This document shows, in pieces, positions 7,370 through 16,716 of a DNA stretch of 50,447 nucleotides. Where the stretch lies: positions 1 through 50,447 of the forward strand of contig JASHOE010000128.1 in NCBI GenBank assembly GCA_030041275.1. The letters run 5' to 3'. How positions within the stretch are numbered: position 1 is the first letter of the stretch; the number at the start of each line of letters is the position of its first letter. The notes beneath the pieces are model-generated. The model was not told the DNA's origin and made no database searches. It saw only the letters and a list, made by a program, of their open reading frames with translations. This DNA comes from Streptosporangiaceae bacterium (GTDB lineage Bacteria > Actinomycetota > Actinomycetes > Streptosporangiales > Streptosporangiaceae). The translations under genes and the position numbers were made by a program.

Positions 7370-8395
7370 GTGCTCTTCCCGACGTCGCTTGTCGGCAGTT
7401 ACCCCCAGCCGGACTGGCTGATCGACCGCGGCAAGCTAGCCGGGCGGTTCCCGCCCAGGGTCCGGGCCGCCGAGCTGTGGCGGGTGGCGCCTGACAACCT
7501 CGCCGAGGCCCAGGACGACGCCGCGCTGCTCGCCATCCGCGCCCAGGAAGACGCCGGGCTGGACATCATCACCGACGGGGAGGTCCGGCGGGAGAGCTAC
7601 TCCAACGCCTTCGCGACGGCGCTCGACGGCGTGGACATCGACAAACCCGGCACCGCGCTCGACCGCAGTGGTCATCCGAACCCGGTGCCGCGGATCACCG
7701 GTGAGATCAGGCGCCGCCATTCGGTTAACGTGGCAGATCTTCGGTTTCTGCGGGCACACACCGACCGGACCATCAAGGTGACCGTGCCGGGCCCCTTCAC
7801 CATGGCTGAGCAGGCGCAGAACGACCACTACCCGAGCAAGCAGGCTGCGGCATTCGGTTACGCGGAGGCGGTCAACGCCGAGGTCGCCGACCTGTTCGCG
7901 GCCGGCGCCGACATCGTGCAGCTCGACGAGCCGTATCTGCAGGCGCGACCCGAGGCCGCCAAGCAGTACGGCGTGAAGGTGCTGAACGCGGCGCTGGAAG
8001 GCATCACTGGCACCACCGCGGTGCACCTGTGCTTCGGCTACGCGGCGATCATCCACGAGCGTCCGTCGGGCTACTCGTTCTTGCCCGAGCTCGCCGACGC
8101 GAACGTCGACCAGGTCTCCATCGAGACCGCCCAGTCCGGCCTGGACTGCGCCGTACTAGCCGAGCTGCCCGGCAAGACGATCATCCTCGGCGTGCTCAAT
8201 CTGGGCGACCCGACCGTGGAGACCGCGGAGGTCGTGGCGGACCGGGCGCGCCGGGCGCTGCCGTACGTTCCGGCCGAACGTCTCGTGCTGGCACCCGACT
8301 GCGGCATGAAGTACCTGCCGAGAGAATCGGCATTCGGCAAGCTGGCCGCGATGAGCCAGGCGGCGCGCGCGCTGCGCGCGGAGCTCGCCAGCTAG
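7370..8395 (+). CDS. MetE C-terminal-domain family protein (cobalamin-independent methionine synthase-like)
   Basis: 341 residues, matching the catalytic barrel of MetE but lacking its N-terminal half. Putative zinc ligands are visible: H219 and C221 in VHLCFG, E252 in QVSIETAQ and C311 in DCGMKYLP. PGPFTM and QLDEPYL are further family motifs. The GTG at 7370 follows GGAGG by five bases. Stand-alone barrels of this type transfer methyl groups to homocysteine or related thiols, and in some bacteria the donor is not the triglutamyl folate used by MetE. Lying between metF-like and metH genes supports a role in methionine or methyl metabolism; the methyl donor is unknown. Confidence 0.87.
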   Translation: MLFPTSLVGSYPQPDWLIDRGKLAGRFPPRVRAAELWRVAPDNLAEAQDDAALLAIRAQEDAGLDIITDGEVRRESYSNAFATALDGVDIDKPGTALDRSGHPNPVPRITGEIRRRHSVNVADLRFLRAHTDRTIKVTVPGPFTMAEQAQNDHYPSKQAAAFGYAEAVNAEVADLFAAGADIVQLDEPYLQARPEAAKQYGVKVLNAALEGITGTTAVHLCFGYAAIIHERPSGYSFLPELADANVDQVSIETAQSGLDCAVLAELPGKTIILGVLNLGDPTVETAEVVADRARRALPYVPAERLVLAPDCGMKYLPRESAFGKLAAMSQAARALRAELAS

Positions 8396-8780
8396 CGCGG
8401 GCTGCGGTCAGGCGCCGGGGTGCGCGAACCCCGCCGCCATGATGCACGAACCCCCGCCGCCAGGCCTCGAAGCGTGCCCTTGCGCGGCGCCACGCGGCGC
8501 CGAGTGAGTCCTGCCGCACGAACCGACTCGTGCTGCCAACCGTGCTCATCTGTTCGCGCCCGCCACAGCCGGTGCGCCGGGATGCACAGAGCGCTTGTGG
8601 CCTGGATCCAAAAAGACTGCCATGAATCTGGGACCTGACCACAAAGATCGCCGCCGAGTGCGGTAGTCTGCCAACACCTGGAGTGATTTGACGACAGCTT
8701 GGCGACCAGGACAAAAACGCCTAAAGAGTCACGCGGGATCCGCGCCTCTTCTGGGCAGACGACAGGAAGGGGCGCCGGAC
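8396..8780. other. 385-bp intergenic region upstream of metH
   Basis: No convincing gene. It holds a short direct repeat (GAACCCC-GCCGCCA twice, about 8426-8461) and GC-rich palindromic patches around 8485-8503. I looked for a cobalamin riboswitch and found neither the GCCACTG B12 box nor its conserved surroundings. Control of metH could still sit here, but no clear promoter was recognised. Confidence 0.5.
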
Positions 8781-11700
8781 GTGGCCGATGCCGCAGCCCT
8801 CACAGGGATGCTGGACCAGCGGATTCTGGTGCTGGACGGCGCCTGGGGCACGATCTTGCAGGACGCGCGCCTGTCGCCCGCTGACTACCGGGGCCAGCGG
8901 TTCACCGACCACCCGCGCGACGTCGCGGGTGATCCGGACGTACTGAACCTGACCAGGCCAGACCTCGTACTGGACACGCACCGGCGGTACCTGGCCGCCG
9001 GCGCCGACATCACCACGACGAACACCTTTACCGCGACCAAGATCGGCCAGGCTGACTACGGCCTGGAGGGGGCGGTTCGTGACATGAACCTGGCCGGCGC
9101 CAGGCTGGCCAGACAGGCCGTCGACGAGGCGGGCGGCAAGGGCTTCGTGGCCGGGTCGGTTGGTCCGCTGAATGTGACGCTGTCGCTGTCGCCCCGGGTG
9201 GACGACCCGGCGTACCGCACCGTGACCTTCGAGCAGGTCTACGCCGCGTACGCCGAGCAGATCGGCGCGCTCGCCGAGGGCGGGGTCGATCTGCTGCTGG
9301 TCGAGACGATCTTTGACACCCTGAACGCCAAGGCCGCCATCGCCGCGGCGCGCGACGTCGCGCCCGAGCTTCCGCTGTGGCTCTCGGTGACCATCGTGGA
9401 CCTGAGTGGGCGCACCCTCTCCGGCCAGACCGTCGAGGCGTTCTGGACCTCAGTCGAGCACGCACAGCCGCTGATCGTCGGGGTGAACTGCTCGCTCGGC
9501 GGCGTTGAGATGCGGCCGCACGTCGAGGAGCTGGCCAGGCTCTCCAGCACGTATGTGAGCAGTCACCCCAACGCCGGCCTGCCCAACGCGTTCGGCGGCT
9601 ACGACGAGCAGCCGCCGGAGACTGCCGGGCTGCTGCGCGGGTACGCCGAGGCCGGCCTGGTCAACGTCGCCGGCGGCTGCTGCGGTACCACGCCAGAGCA
9701 CGTGGCCGAGATCGCCAGCGCGGTGGCCGGGCTACCGCCGCGGCAGGTACCGAGGGCCAGGCGCAGCACGCGGTTCAGCGGCCTGGAGACGTTCGAGATC
9801 GGTCCGGACACCGGCTTCGTCATGATCGGCGAGCGCACCAACGTGGCCGGGTCCGCGCGGTTCCGCCGGCTCATCGAGGCCGGCGACAATACCGCAGCCG
9901 TCGGCGTCGCGCTGGACCAGGTCCGGGGCGGCGCGAACCTGCTGGACGTCAACATGGACGCGGACCTGCTCGACGGCGTCCAGGCGATGACGTCGTTCCT
10001 CAACTACATCGCGACCGAGCCGGAGGTCGCCCGGATCCCGGTGATGGTCGACAGCTCCCGGTGGGCCGTCCTCGAGGCCGGCCTCAAGTGCGTCCAGGGC
10101 CGGGGTGTGGTCAACTCCATCAGCCTCAAGGAAGGCGAGGCAGAGTTCCTCGAGCACGCTCGTAAGATCCGCTCCTACGGCGCGGGCGTCGTCGTCATGG
10201 CGTTCGACGAACAGGGCCAGGCCGACACCGTCGAGCGGAAGGTGGCGATCTGCGGACGGGCCTACGATCTGCTGACCCGCCAGGCCGGGTTCGCTCCCGA
10301 AGACATCATCTTCGATCCGAACGTGCTGGCTGTCGCCACCGGAATCGAGGAGCACAACGGCTACGCCAAGGCGTTCATCGAGTCGCTTGCGCTGATCAAG
10401 GAGCGCTGCCCCGGCGTGCGCACCAGCGGTGGCATCTCCAACCTGTCGTTCGCCTTCCGCGGCAACGACGCGGTGCGGGAAGCGATGCACTCCGCGTTCC
10501 TGTTCCACGCGATCAAGGCCGGCCTGGACATGGGCATCGTCAACGCAGGCCAGCTGGTGGTCTATCAGGACATCGGCGCGGAACTGCTGGAGCTGGTCGA
10601 GGACGTGATCTTCGACCGGCGCGCGGACGCCACCGACCGGCTCGTGGCCTTCGCCGACACCGTGAAGGGCTCGGGCACCAAGCGCGAAGTGGACCTGTCC
10701 TGGCGCGAGGCTCCGGTGGAGAAGCGACTGGCGCACGCGCTCGTGCATGGCATCGTCGACTTCATCGAGGAAGATACCGAGGAGGCCAGGAAACTGGCCG
10801 ACCGGCCGCTCGACGTCATCGAGGGCCCGCTGATGGACGGCATGAAGATCGTGGGCGACCTATTCGGGTCCGGAAAGATGTTCCTCCCGCAGGTCGTCAA
10901 AAGCGCCCGCGCGATGAAGCGATCCGTCGCCTATCTCGAACCGTTCATGGAGGCCGAGAAGGAGCGGAACGCGGCAGCTGGTGACGCGGGGCCGTCGGCA
11001 AGGACGCAGGGCAAGATCGTTCTTGCGACGGTCAAGGGCGATGTGCACGACATCGGCAAGAACATCGTCGGCGTCGTGCTCGGCTGCAATAACTACGAGG
11101 TGATTGACCTCGGGGTCATGGTGCCGGCCGCAGCGATCCTGGATACGGCGGTCACTGAGGGCGCCAGCGCGGTCGGCCTGTCCGGGCTGATCACGCCATC
11201 GCTGGACCAGATGGTCGGGGTCGCAGAGGAAATGCAGCGCCGCGGCCTCAGCCTGCCGCTTCTCATCGGCGGCGCGACCACGTCGAAGCAGCACACGGCC
11301 GTGCGGATCGCGCCGGCTTATGAGCACTCGACCGTGCACGTCCTCGACGCCTCCCGGGTGGTCGGCGTCGTTTCTGACCTGCTCGATTCGGTCCGATCGG
11401 CCGAACTCGACCGGACCAACCGCGCGGACCAGGAGCGGCTGCGCGCCGAGCACGCGGAAAAGCAGCGCCGGCCCATCCTGCCGCTGTGGCAAGCGCAGTC
11501 CAACCGGGAGCAGGTCAGCTTCGACGAGCTGGCCATCCCGTCATTCACCGGGACCCGCGTCGTCGAGCCCAATCTGCGTCGGCTGCGCGAGCTCATCGAC
11601 TGGCAGTTCTTCTTCACGGCCTGGGAGCTCAAGGGCAAGTTCCCGGCGATTCTGGACCAGCCGGCGGCCAAGGAACTGTTCGACGAGGCAACCGAGCTGC

Positions 11701-12392
11701 TAGACGAGATCATTTCTGCCGAACTGCTGGAGGCACACGGGGTCTACGGGCTCTGGCCAGCCCATGCAGAAGGCGACGACATCGTGTTCGACGGCGGCCC
11801 CACCCTCCCGATGCTGCGGCAGCAGGCTTTTTGGTCTGACTCCAGGCCCAACCGCTGCCTGGCCGACTACGTGGCTCCGGCGGGCGATCACGCGGGCGCG
11901 TTCGCGGTGTGCATCACCGGCGCAGACGAGCTGGCCCGGCGGTATGAAGCCGAGAAGGACGACTACCGGAGCATCATGGTCAAGGCGCTGGCCGACCGGC
12001 TCGCCGAGGCCAGCGCCGAGTACGTCCACCTGCTGGCCCGCAGGGACTGGTACGAGCCGGGCGCGGAGCCAACGATCGAGGAGTTGCACGCAGAGCGGTT
12101 CCGGGGCATCCGGCCCGCGTTCGGCTACCCGGCCTGCCCTGACCACTCGGAGAAGCAGAAGCTCGTCGACCTGCTTGACGCGAGCCGGATAGGCGTCGGG
12201 CTGACCGAGACGTACGCGATGACGCCGCCTGCGAGCGTCAGCGGGCTGCTACTCGGTCATCCCAAGGCCAGGTATTTCGCGATCGGGCGGATCGGCCGCG
12301 ACCAGGCCGAGGATTACGCGAAGCGCAAGGGCGTCCCGGTCGCCGAGGCGGAGCACTGGCTGCGGCCGAACCTCGCCTACGACCCAGAGTAA
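8781..12392 (+). CDS. metH: Cobalamin-dependent methionine synthase
   Basis: 1203 residues from GTG 8781 (AAGGGG eight bases upstream); E. coli MetH has 1227. All four modules are present in order. The homocysteine-binding barrel opens with [11 protein letters not shown] and has zinc ligands C237 (VNCSLGG), C300 and C301 ([10 protein letters not shown]). The pterin-binding barrel has [15 protein letters not shown] and [14 protein letters not shown]. The B12 cap and Rossmann domain has [11 protein letters not shown] with axial ligand H756. The C-terminal AdoMet activation domain has [15 protein letters not shown]. The enzyme transfers the methyl group of 5-methyl-THF to homocysteine through methylcobalamin. 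It stands alone as a transcription unit unless read through from upstream. Confidence 0.97.
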   Translation: MADAAALTGMLDQRILVLDGAWGTILQDARLSPADYRGQRFTDHPRDVAGDPDVLNLTRPDLVLDTHRRYLAAGADITTTNTFTATKIGQADYGLEGAVRDMNLAGARLARQAVDEAGGKGFVAGSVGPLNVTLSLSPRVDDPAYRTVTFEQVYAAYAEQIGALAEGGVDLLLVETIFDTLNAKAAIAAARDVAPELPLWLSVTIVDLSGRTLSGQTVEAFWTSVEHAQPLIVGVNCSLGGVEMRPHVEELARLSSTYVSSHPNAGLPNAFGGYDEQPPETAGLLRGYAEAGLVNVAGGCCGTTPEHVAEIASAVAGLPPRQVPRARRSTRFSGLETFEIGPDTGFVMIGERTNVAGSARFRRLIEAGDNTAAVGVALDQVRGGANLLDVNMDADLLDGVQAMTSFLNYIATEPEVARIPVMVDSSRWAVLEAGLKCVQGRGVVNSISLKEGEAEFLEHARKIRSYGAGVVVMAFDEQGQADTVERKVAICGRAYDLLTRQAGFAPEDIIFDPNVLAVATGIEEHNGYAKAFIESLALIKERCPGVRTSGGISNLSFAFRGNDAVREAMHSAFLFHAIKAGLDMGIVNAGQLVVYQDIGAELLELVEDVIFDRRADATDRLVAFADTVKGSGTKREVDLSWREAPVEKRLAHALVHGIVDFIEEDTEEARKLADRPLDVIEGPLMDGMKIVGDLFGSGKMFLPQVVKSARAMKRSVAYLEPFMEAEKERNAAAGDAGPSARTQGKIVLATVKGDVHDIGKNIVGVVLGCNNYEVIDLGVMVPAAAILDTAVTEGASAVGLSGLITPSLDQMVGVAEEMQRRGLSLPLLIGGATTSKQHTAVRIAPAYEHSTVHVLDASRVVGVVSDLLDSVRSAELDRTNRADQERLRAEHAEKQRRPILPLWQAQSNREQVSFDELAIPSFTGTRVVEPNLRRLRELIDWQFFFTAWELKGKFPAILDQPAAKELFDEATELLDEIISAELLEAHGVYGLWPAHAEGDDIVFDGGPTLPMLRQQAFWSDSRPNRCLADYVAPAGDHAGAFAVCITGADELARRYEAEKDDYRSIMVKALADRLAEASAEYVHLLARRDWYEPGAEPTIEELHAERFRGIRPAFGYPACPDHSEKQKLVDLLDASRIGVGLTETYAMTPPASVSGLLLGHPKARYFAIGRIGRDQAEDYAKRKGVPVAEAEHWLRPNLAYDPE

Positions 12393-12514
12393 CCGGCGCC
12401 TGATGCCCGGGCGTCGCCGCTCACCCCTGGGTGCCGCTTGATCAACTCACAGCCATGACGACAGGTGCCTACCGAGGCCGGGAGCCTGCCGAGGAGGTCG
12501 TCGGCCGCGAGTCG

Positions 12515-13393
12515 TCAGTCGGGCTGGCTGAGCCATCCGATGCTGACCGGCATCAGGTACCGGTCCGCGGTCGCGTTGAGTACCCGCCGGGCCTCGTGGA
12601 TGTGCTCGGCGTTGTCGCGGAGCGCGGCAGCCGTCTCCCGAGCACTGGTCGCACGGCGCGCGGCGAGCCGGTACCAGCTGGCGCCGAACCACTCGAACAG
12701 CTCGGCGGGGGCGAGCGCGCCGGCCGGCGGCGCGGCGAGGCCGGTCGTTCGCGCCAGCCGCACCGGATCGAGCCGGCCAGCGAGAGCCCGCTCGAGTGCG
12801 GCCGGGAACACCCCGGTCAGGAACAGCGCCAGGTCGCCAAGCCGCCGCCACACCGGCGGACGCTGCGGCTCCGGCAGGGCGTCGAGCAGACCAGCCAGCC
12901 TGGCCAGGTCGAGGTCGTTCCAGCGTCGGCGTCTGGGCCCGCCGGGCGTCTGAGTGACGATGACACCGCTGGAGGATCGCCCGAACGACGCGAGCAGCTC
13001 AGCGAGGAAGAGCCGGTGCTCCGGGCCGGCGATATAAGCAGCGAGCTGGGGGCCATCGAACACCGGCACGCGCAGCCGGGGCGTGGTTCGCTCTGGTACA
13101 TACCCCGTGCCGCTGAGGTCCGCGGCGACCCGGTGGATCGCGGCGGCGAAGACCAGGAAAGGTGAGATGAGGGTGTACCGCTGCGGATCAGCCGCCGACG
13201 CGAGGTTCAGCAGTCCCGCTGTAATCCCCGGCCGGTCCAGCACGTCGAGGAGCAGCGCGGGCGAGCGCCGCAGGGCTCCCAGCCGAGCGTCGGCCTCTGC
13301 GGTGGAGACCTCGTCTGCATGCACCAGCGCCTGCAGGTCGGCGTCGGTGAGATGGCCCAGGTAAGCCGTGCCAATTCGGTCGAGATCGTCCAT
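12515..13393 (-). CDS. Uncharacterised protein, 292 residues
   Basis: Starts at ATG 13393 (MDDLDRIGTAYLGHLTDADL). The protein is mostly helical, rich in Leu, Ala and Arg, with no signal peptide or membrane segment and no motif I recognise. Segments such as LYNL-poor helices near LISPFLVFAAAIHRVAADL and ELFEWFGASWYRLAARR suggest a compact soluble alpha-helical fold. It lies 50 bp downstream of the HAD hydrolase on the same strand, so the two probably share an mRNA. It converges on metH across 122 bp. Codon use looks native. No function is assigned. Confidence 0.7.
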   Translation of the reverse strand: MDDLDRIGTAYLGHLTDADLQALVHADEVSTAEADARLGALRRSPALLLDVLDRPGITAGLLNLASAADPQRYTLISPFLVFAAAIHRVAADLSGTGYVPERTTPRLRVPVFDGPQLAAYIAGPEHRLFLAELLASFGRSSSGVIVTQTPGGPRRRRWNDLDLARLAGLLDALPEPQRPPVWRRLGDLALFLTGVFPAALERALAGRLDPVRLARTTGLAAPPAGALAPAELFEWFGASWYRLAARRATSARETAAALRDNAEHIHEARRVLNATADRYLMPVSIGWLSQPD

Positions 13394-13443
13394 GCTGCCA
13401 TTGTCCGCGAAGATTCGATCTTCGCCAGTCCTGCCTTGACCGG

Positions 13444-14133
13444 TCACTGGCCGATCTCCGTCAGCGAGGTGATCCGCGGCCCTGTCCAGCCGTCCGCGCG
13501 CCTGGTGTGAGTCTGGTGCCAGTCCGGGCCAGCAAGCAGTACGGCGCGCATGCCCACCTCGCTTGCTCCGGCGAGTTCCCCGCCGCCGCCGTCGCCGACA
13601 TACAGGCATCGCTCAGCGTCCGCCGGCAGCCGCGCAGCCACGGCGCGGAACAGCCGTGGATCGGGCTTTCTGGCCCGTTCCACACAGGAGAAGACCGCAG
13701 CGTCGATCACCCGGGACAGCGGCAGCCGGGACCACGCGTCCGGCAGCTCGGAGGTGCAGTCGGACAGCAGGCCGATCTTCAGGCCGTGCTCGCGCAGGCG
13801 CTCGATGACCGCCAGCGCCTCCGGCCGGAGTGCGAACATCGCTTCCTGCCGCTCGCGGCGAACCCGGCTCGCCTCCTCGAGCTCCGCATCGGTGAGCGCC
13901 ACGCCGAGCCGATCGGCCAGCTCCTGCATGGTCTGCCGCACGCCGCCGAAGGCGCCGGTGATGCGCTCGGCAAACGACTCGTCAAGAGCGGCCACCAGCG
14001 CCGCCGGGGATACGCCGAAAACAGCCGCGAGGGTTGCGGCGTTGCTCGCCCAGGCCTCGTCCGGACTGACTGGCGTCAGTGTCCCGTAGAAGTCGAAGAT
14101 CACTGCGGTCATGCCGTCCGCCAGGCCAGTCAT
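13444..14133 (-). CDS. HAD superfamily hydrolase (haloacid dehalogenase-like phosphatase)
   Basis: About 229 residues with all four HAD motifs: VIFDFYGTLT (nucleophile Asp), LLSDCT, RKPDPRLF (Lys) and YVGDGGGGELAGA (acidic pair region). The cap is a small helical one between motifs I and II. It most likely hydrolyses a small phosphate ester; the substrate is unknown. The start is uncertain: ATG 14133 is used here, ATG 14112 also fits, and a TTG at 14151 opens the longest frame. It leads a two-gene unit with the uncharacterised protein downstream and is divergent from the CocE-type hydrolase. Confidence 0.88.
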   Translation of the reverse strand: MTGLADGMTAVIFDFYGTLTPVSPDEAWASNAATLAAVFGVSPAALVAALDESFAERITGAFGGVRQTMQELADRLGVALTDAELEEASRVRRERQEAMFALRPEALAVIERLREHGLKIGLLSDCTSELPDAWSRLPLSRVIDAAVFSCVERARKPDPRLFRAVAARLPADAERCLYVGDGGGGELAGASEVGMRAVLLAGPDWHQTHTRRADGWTGPRITSLTEIGQ

Positions 14134-14237
14134 CTGCCCATTCTGGGTCAACAGCCGCGCCAGCGGAACCGGCGTGCGGGGCCGGCCGGGTTACGCTCGA
14201 TGTCCTGACCGTGCGATGAAGGGCAGAAGCGGCGCAG

Positions 14238-15959
14238 ATGAACAGCAGACCGCTGCCAGCACGGCGGCCTGCCGATTTGGTCACCGCGGCGATGAGCCGC
14301 GGGCTCCGGCTCGGGCCGCGGCGCTATCCGATCACCATCGACCGCGCGCTCCCGATACCCATGCGGGACGGCACCGTTCTGCTCGCCGATCACTACGCCC
14401 CTGCCGGTGTTCCGGCCGACTCAGACCCGCCGACAGTGCTCATGCGCTGCCCGTATGGCCGCGGCCCGCAGTTTGCCGTCGGCGGGTGGCCACTCGCCGA
14501 GCGCGGCTATCACGTGCTGCTTCAGAGCACGCGGGGCACGTTCGGCTCCGGCGGGCGGTTCACGCCAGCGGTGGACGAGGCGGCCGACGGACAGGACACC
14601 GTGGCGTGGCTGCGCGACCAGCCCTGGTTCAGCGGCCGGCTGGCGCTCGTCGGGGCGAGCTACCTGGCCTATACCGCGTGGGCGCTGGCCATCGACCCGC
14701 CGCCAGAGCTCACCGCGATGGCGCTCTACATCAGCCCACACGATCTGGCGGATGCCGGGTTCGGACGGGGCCCGTTTGAGCTGTACAACCTGCTGAGCTG
14801 GAGCGACCTGGTGGCCAACCAGGAGCGCCATAGCGCCGTCCGGATGCTGTGGCGCACCGTAACGGCCGAGCGTCGGCTCGGAGCCGCGATGAACAGCCTC
14901 CCCATCGTCGCTACCGGTGCCCACCTGGACGGCGGCGCGCCCTGGTACCGGGAGTGGCTCGCGCACCCCGACCGCGAGGACCCCTACTGGGATGGTTTCT
15001 GCGCGGCAGCGGCGCTCGAGCGCGTCGCCGTGCCGACGCTGCTGATCAGCGGCTTCCACGACTTCTTCGTCGAGCAGACCGTGCGCCAGTACCAGGCCCT
15101 GCGCTCGCGCGGCGTACCGACTCGACTGGCAATCGGCCCGTGGGCGCATCTGACATTCGACCTGGGCATCGCCATGCGGGAAACGATCGCCTGGCTGGAT
15201 GCCTACGCCGGCGGTTCCGCCGCGGCGCAGCCGCCGCGGCCACAGCCCGTGCGAGTCTGGACATCGGGCCTGGAGCGCTGGCGTGACCTGCCAGACTGGC
15301 CACCGCCTGGTGCGACGCCGCGGACCTGGTACCTCGAGGGAGACGGTGGCCTGACTGCTTCGCGGCCCGCACACCCGGCCGGAGGACCGGGCAGCGGCGC
15401 GGCCGCATCAGCGTTCCGGTACGACCCGGCTGATCCGACGCCGTCGGTCGGCGGCCGGCTGATGTCGGTGCGCAACAGCGGCTGCCAGGACAACGCTGCC
15501 GTGGAGGCGCGGCGCGACGTGCTGACCTTCAGCACCGCGCCGCTCGGCGAGCCGGTCGATGTGGCGGGCGTGCCGCTGGCAGAGCTGTACCTGAGCTCGG
15601 ACAACCCTCACTGCGACGTGTTCGTCCGGCTGTGCGATGTCGACGAACGCGGCCGGTCGCGCAACCTGACCGACCAGATCGTGCGGTGCTCGCCCGCGGA
15701 CGTCGTGCCCGGCGTGGTCCGGCGCATCAGTCTCGCGCTCACCGACGTCTCGCACGTGTTCCGAACCGGGCACCAAATCCGGCTGCAGGTCGCCGGCGGC
15801 GCTCACCCTCGGTTCGCCAGAAACCTGGGGACCGGCGCCGACGCGGTGACCGGAACCATGACGGCGCCGGTGACGCACGAGATCTGGCACACCGGGGGGC
15901 ACCCGTCGGCGCTGATCCTCCCCGTCGGTGCTCAGCCGGAGAATGCGCCCGGCCGGTAG
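14238..15959 (+). CDS. CocE/NonD family hydrolase (X-Pro dipeptidyl-peptidase S15-like)
   Basis: 573 residues. The N-terminal alpha/beta hydrolase domain carries the nucleophile elbow GASYLAY (S141), an Asp in SGFHDFF (D275) and a His in GPWAHLTF (H304), a complete triad. CPYGRG and LLQSTRGTFGSGG match the oxyanion region of the family. The C-terminal jelly roll shows the typical ELYLSSDNPHCDVFVRLCDV and GHQIRLQV stretches. Such enzymes cleave acyl esters or amides; the substrate cannot be told. No signal peptide is seen, so it should be cytoplasmic. Its last 28 bases overlap the convergent tetR gene. Confidence 0.9.
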   Translation: MNSRPLPARRPADLVTAAMSRGLRLGPRRYPITIDRALPIPMRDGTVLLADHYAPAGVPADSDPPTVLMRCPYGRGPQFAVGGWPLAERGYHVLLQSTRGTFGSGGRFTPAVDEAADGQDTVAWLRDQPWFSGRLALVGASYLAYTAWALAIDPPPELTAMALYISPHDLADAGFGRGPFELYNLLSWSDLVANQERHSAVRMLWRTVTAERRLGAAMNSLPIVATGAHLDGGAPWYREWLAHPDREDPYWDGFCAAAALERVAVPTLLISGFHDFFVEQTVRQYQALRSRGVPTRLAIGPWAHLTFDLGIAMRETIAWLDAYAGGSAAAQPPRPQPVRVWTSGLERWRDLPDWPPPGATPRTWYLEGDGGLTASRPAHPAGGPGSGAAASAFRYDPADPTPSVGGRLMSVRNSGCQDNAAVEARRDVLTFSTAPLGEPVDVAGVPLAELYLSSDNPHCDVFVRLCDVDERGRSRNLTDQIVRCSPADVVPGVVRRISLALTDVSHVFRTGHQIRLQVAGGAHPRFARNLGTGADAVTGTMTAPVTHEIWHTGGHPSALILPVGAQPENAPGR

Positions 15960-16606
15960 GCGCGCAGGAAGGCATGCGCTCCGCTGGCGGCCATCCGCAC
16001 GACCTCCTCTTCCCGCGGCATGAACGCGCCATACAAGGACCGGTTGTTGACCCGGCCGAGGGTGAGCGCGAACAGGTGATTGGCTGCGTCCTCGGGATCG
16101 GGCACTTCGAGCAGACCCCGCGCGCCCAGCCTGGCCAGCCGATCGGCCAGCGCCGCGGTAATACCACGCGGCCGCATCTGCTCCGCGCGCAACTCAGGGA
16201 AGTGCGGCGCCTCGGTCATCATCAGCCGCATCAGCGACTGGCGCTCCGGGGACAGGCTGGCTAGCAGCACCAGCTCGCTGGCAAAGCCGAGTATGCCGCG
16301 CTCGACGTCTGCCTCATCGACAAGATCGGAAAAGCAGGAGTCCATCATCGCGGTGACGGCCTCGATGAGCGCCCGATACGTCTCGCGCACAAGGGACAGG
16401 AACAGGGTTTTCTTGTCTCCGTAATGGTTGTAGATGGTGCGCTTGGACACGCCCGCCTCCTCGGCGATCGCATCGACGCTGGTCCGGGCGAAACCGTCGC
16501 GCTCGAACAGGCGCAGCGCCGCCGCCATGATCGCCGCGCGCTTCAGTTCCGAGCCGCCGCTCGGCCGGCCAGGACCCGACCGGGCCGCAGGCTCAGGCTG
16601 GCTCAT
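15932..16606 (-). CDS. TetR family transcriptional repressor
   Basis: 224 residues from ATG 16606 (AAGGGCGG upstream). The N-terminal helix-turn-helix is textbook TetR: FARTSVDAIAEEAGVSKRTI followed by YNHYGDKKTLF, with a disordered GPGRPSGG lead. The C-terminal ligand domain is variable. It is divergent from an MFS exporter across 110 bp that holds a perfect palindrome, so it very likely represses both itself and the exporter and is released by an exported compound. An upstream start at 16651 would overlap the operator and is unlikely. Confidence 0.93.
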   Translation of the reverse strand: MSQPEPAARSGPGRPSGGSELKRAAIMAAALRLFERDGFARTSVDAIAEEAGVSKRTIYNHYGDKKTLFLSLVRETYRALIEAVTAMMDSCFSDLVDEADVERGILGFASELVLLASLSPERQSLMRLMMTEAPHFPELRAEQMRPRGITAALADRLARLGARGLLEVPDPEDAANHLFALTLGRVNNRSLYGAFMPREEEVVRMAASGAHAFLRAYRPGAFSG

Positions 16607-16648
16607 TAGGGTGCCGCCCTTCGTCACCAGGAGACTCTGTGCTTCGTA

Positions 16649-16660
16649 CACTGTACAGTG
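16649..16660. promoter_or_regulatory. Palindromic operator in the tetR-MFS intergenic region
   Basis: CACTGTACAGTG is a perfect 12-bp palindrome. A related, imperfect TGTACTGTACTGTGTAGTG patch lies 30 bp further on, next to the exporter start. The palindrome sits just downstream of the predicted tetR -10 element, where a bound repressor would block transcription. It is the probable TetR binding site. Confidence 0.7.
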
Positions 16661-16666
16661 CAGAAA

Positions 16667-16672
16667 ATTATA
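16667..16672 (-). promoter_or_regulatory. -10 element of the tetR gene
   Basis: TATAAT on the minus strand is a perfect consensus, placed so that transcription would start near the palindrome at 16649-16660. A matching -35 is weak (GTACAG at 17-bp spacing). Confidence 0.5.
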
Positions 16673-16680
16673 CTGCTCAG

Positions 16681-16710
16681 TTTACAAATCTGTACTGTAC
16701 TGTGTAGTGT
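16681..16710 (+). promoter_or_regulatory. Promoter of the MFS exporter, probably giving a leaderless mRNA
   Basis: TTTACA (16681-16686), an 18-bp spacer and TAGTGT (16705-16710) would start transcription at or within a base or two of the ATG at 16717. No Shine-Dalgarno sequence precedes that ATG (the bases are GTGTAAAAAT). Confidence 0.5.
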
Positions 16711-16716
16711 AAAAAT

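Noticed and set aside
8396..8780. Cobalamin riboswitch upstream of metH
   Set aside because: I expected one, but the B12 box and its conserved flanks are not visible by eye.
12431..13165. 244-residue plus-strand frame opposite the uncharacterised protein
   Set aside because: Gly/Arg/Glu-rich with no domain. The minus-strand protein has more protein-like composition and sits in a unit with the HAD gene. I cannot fully exclude the reverse.
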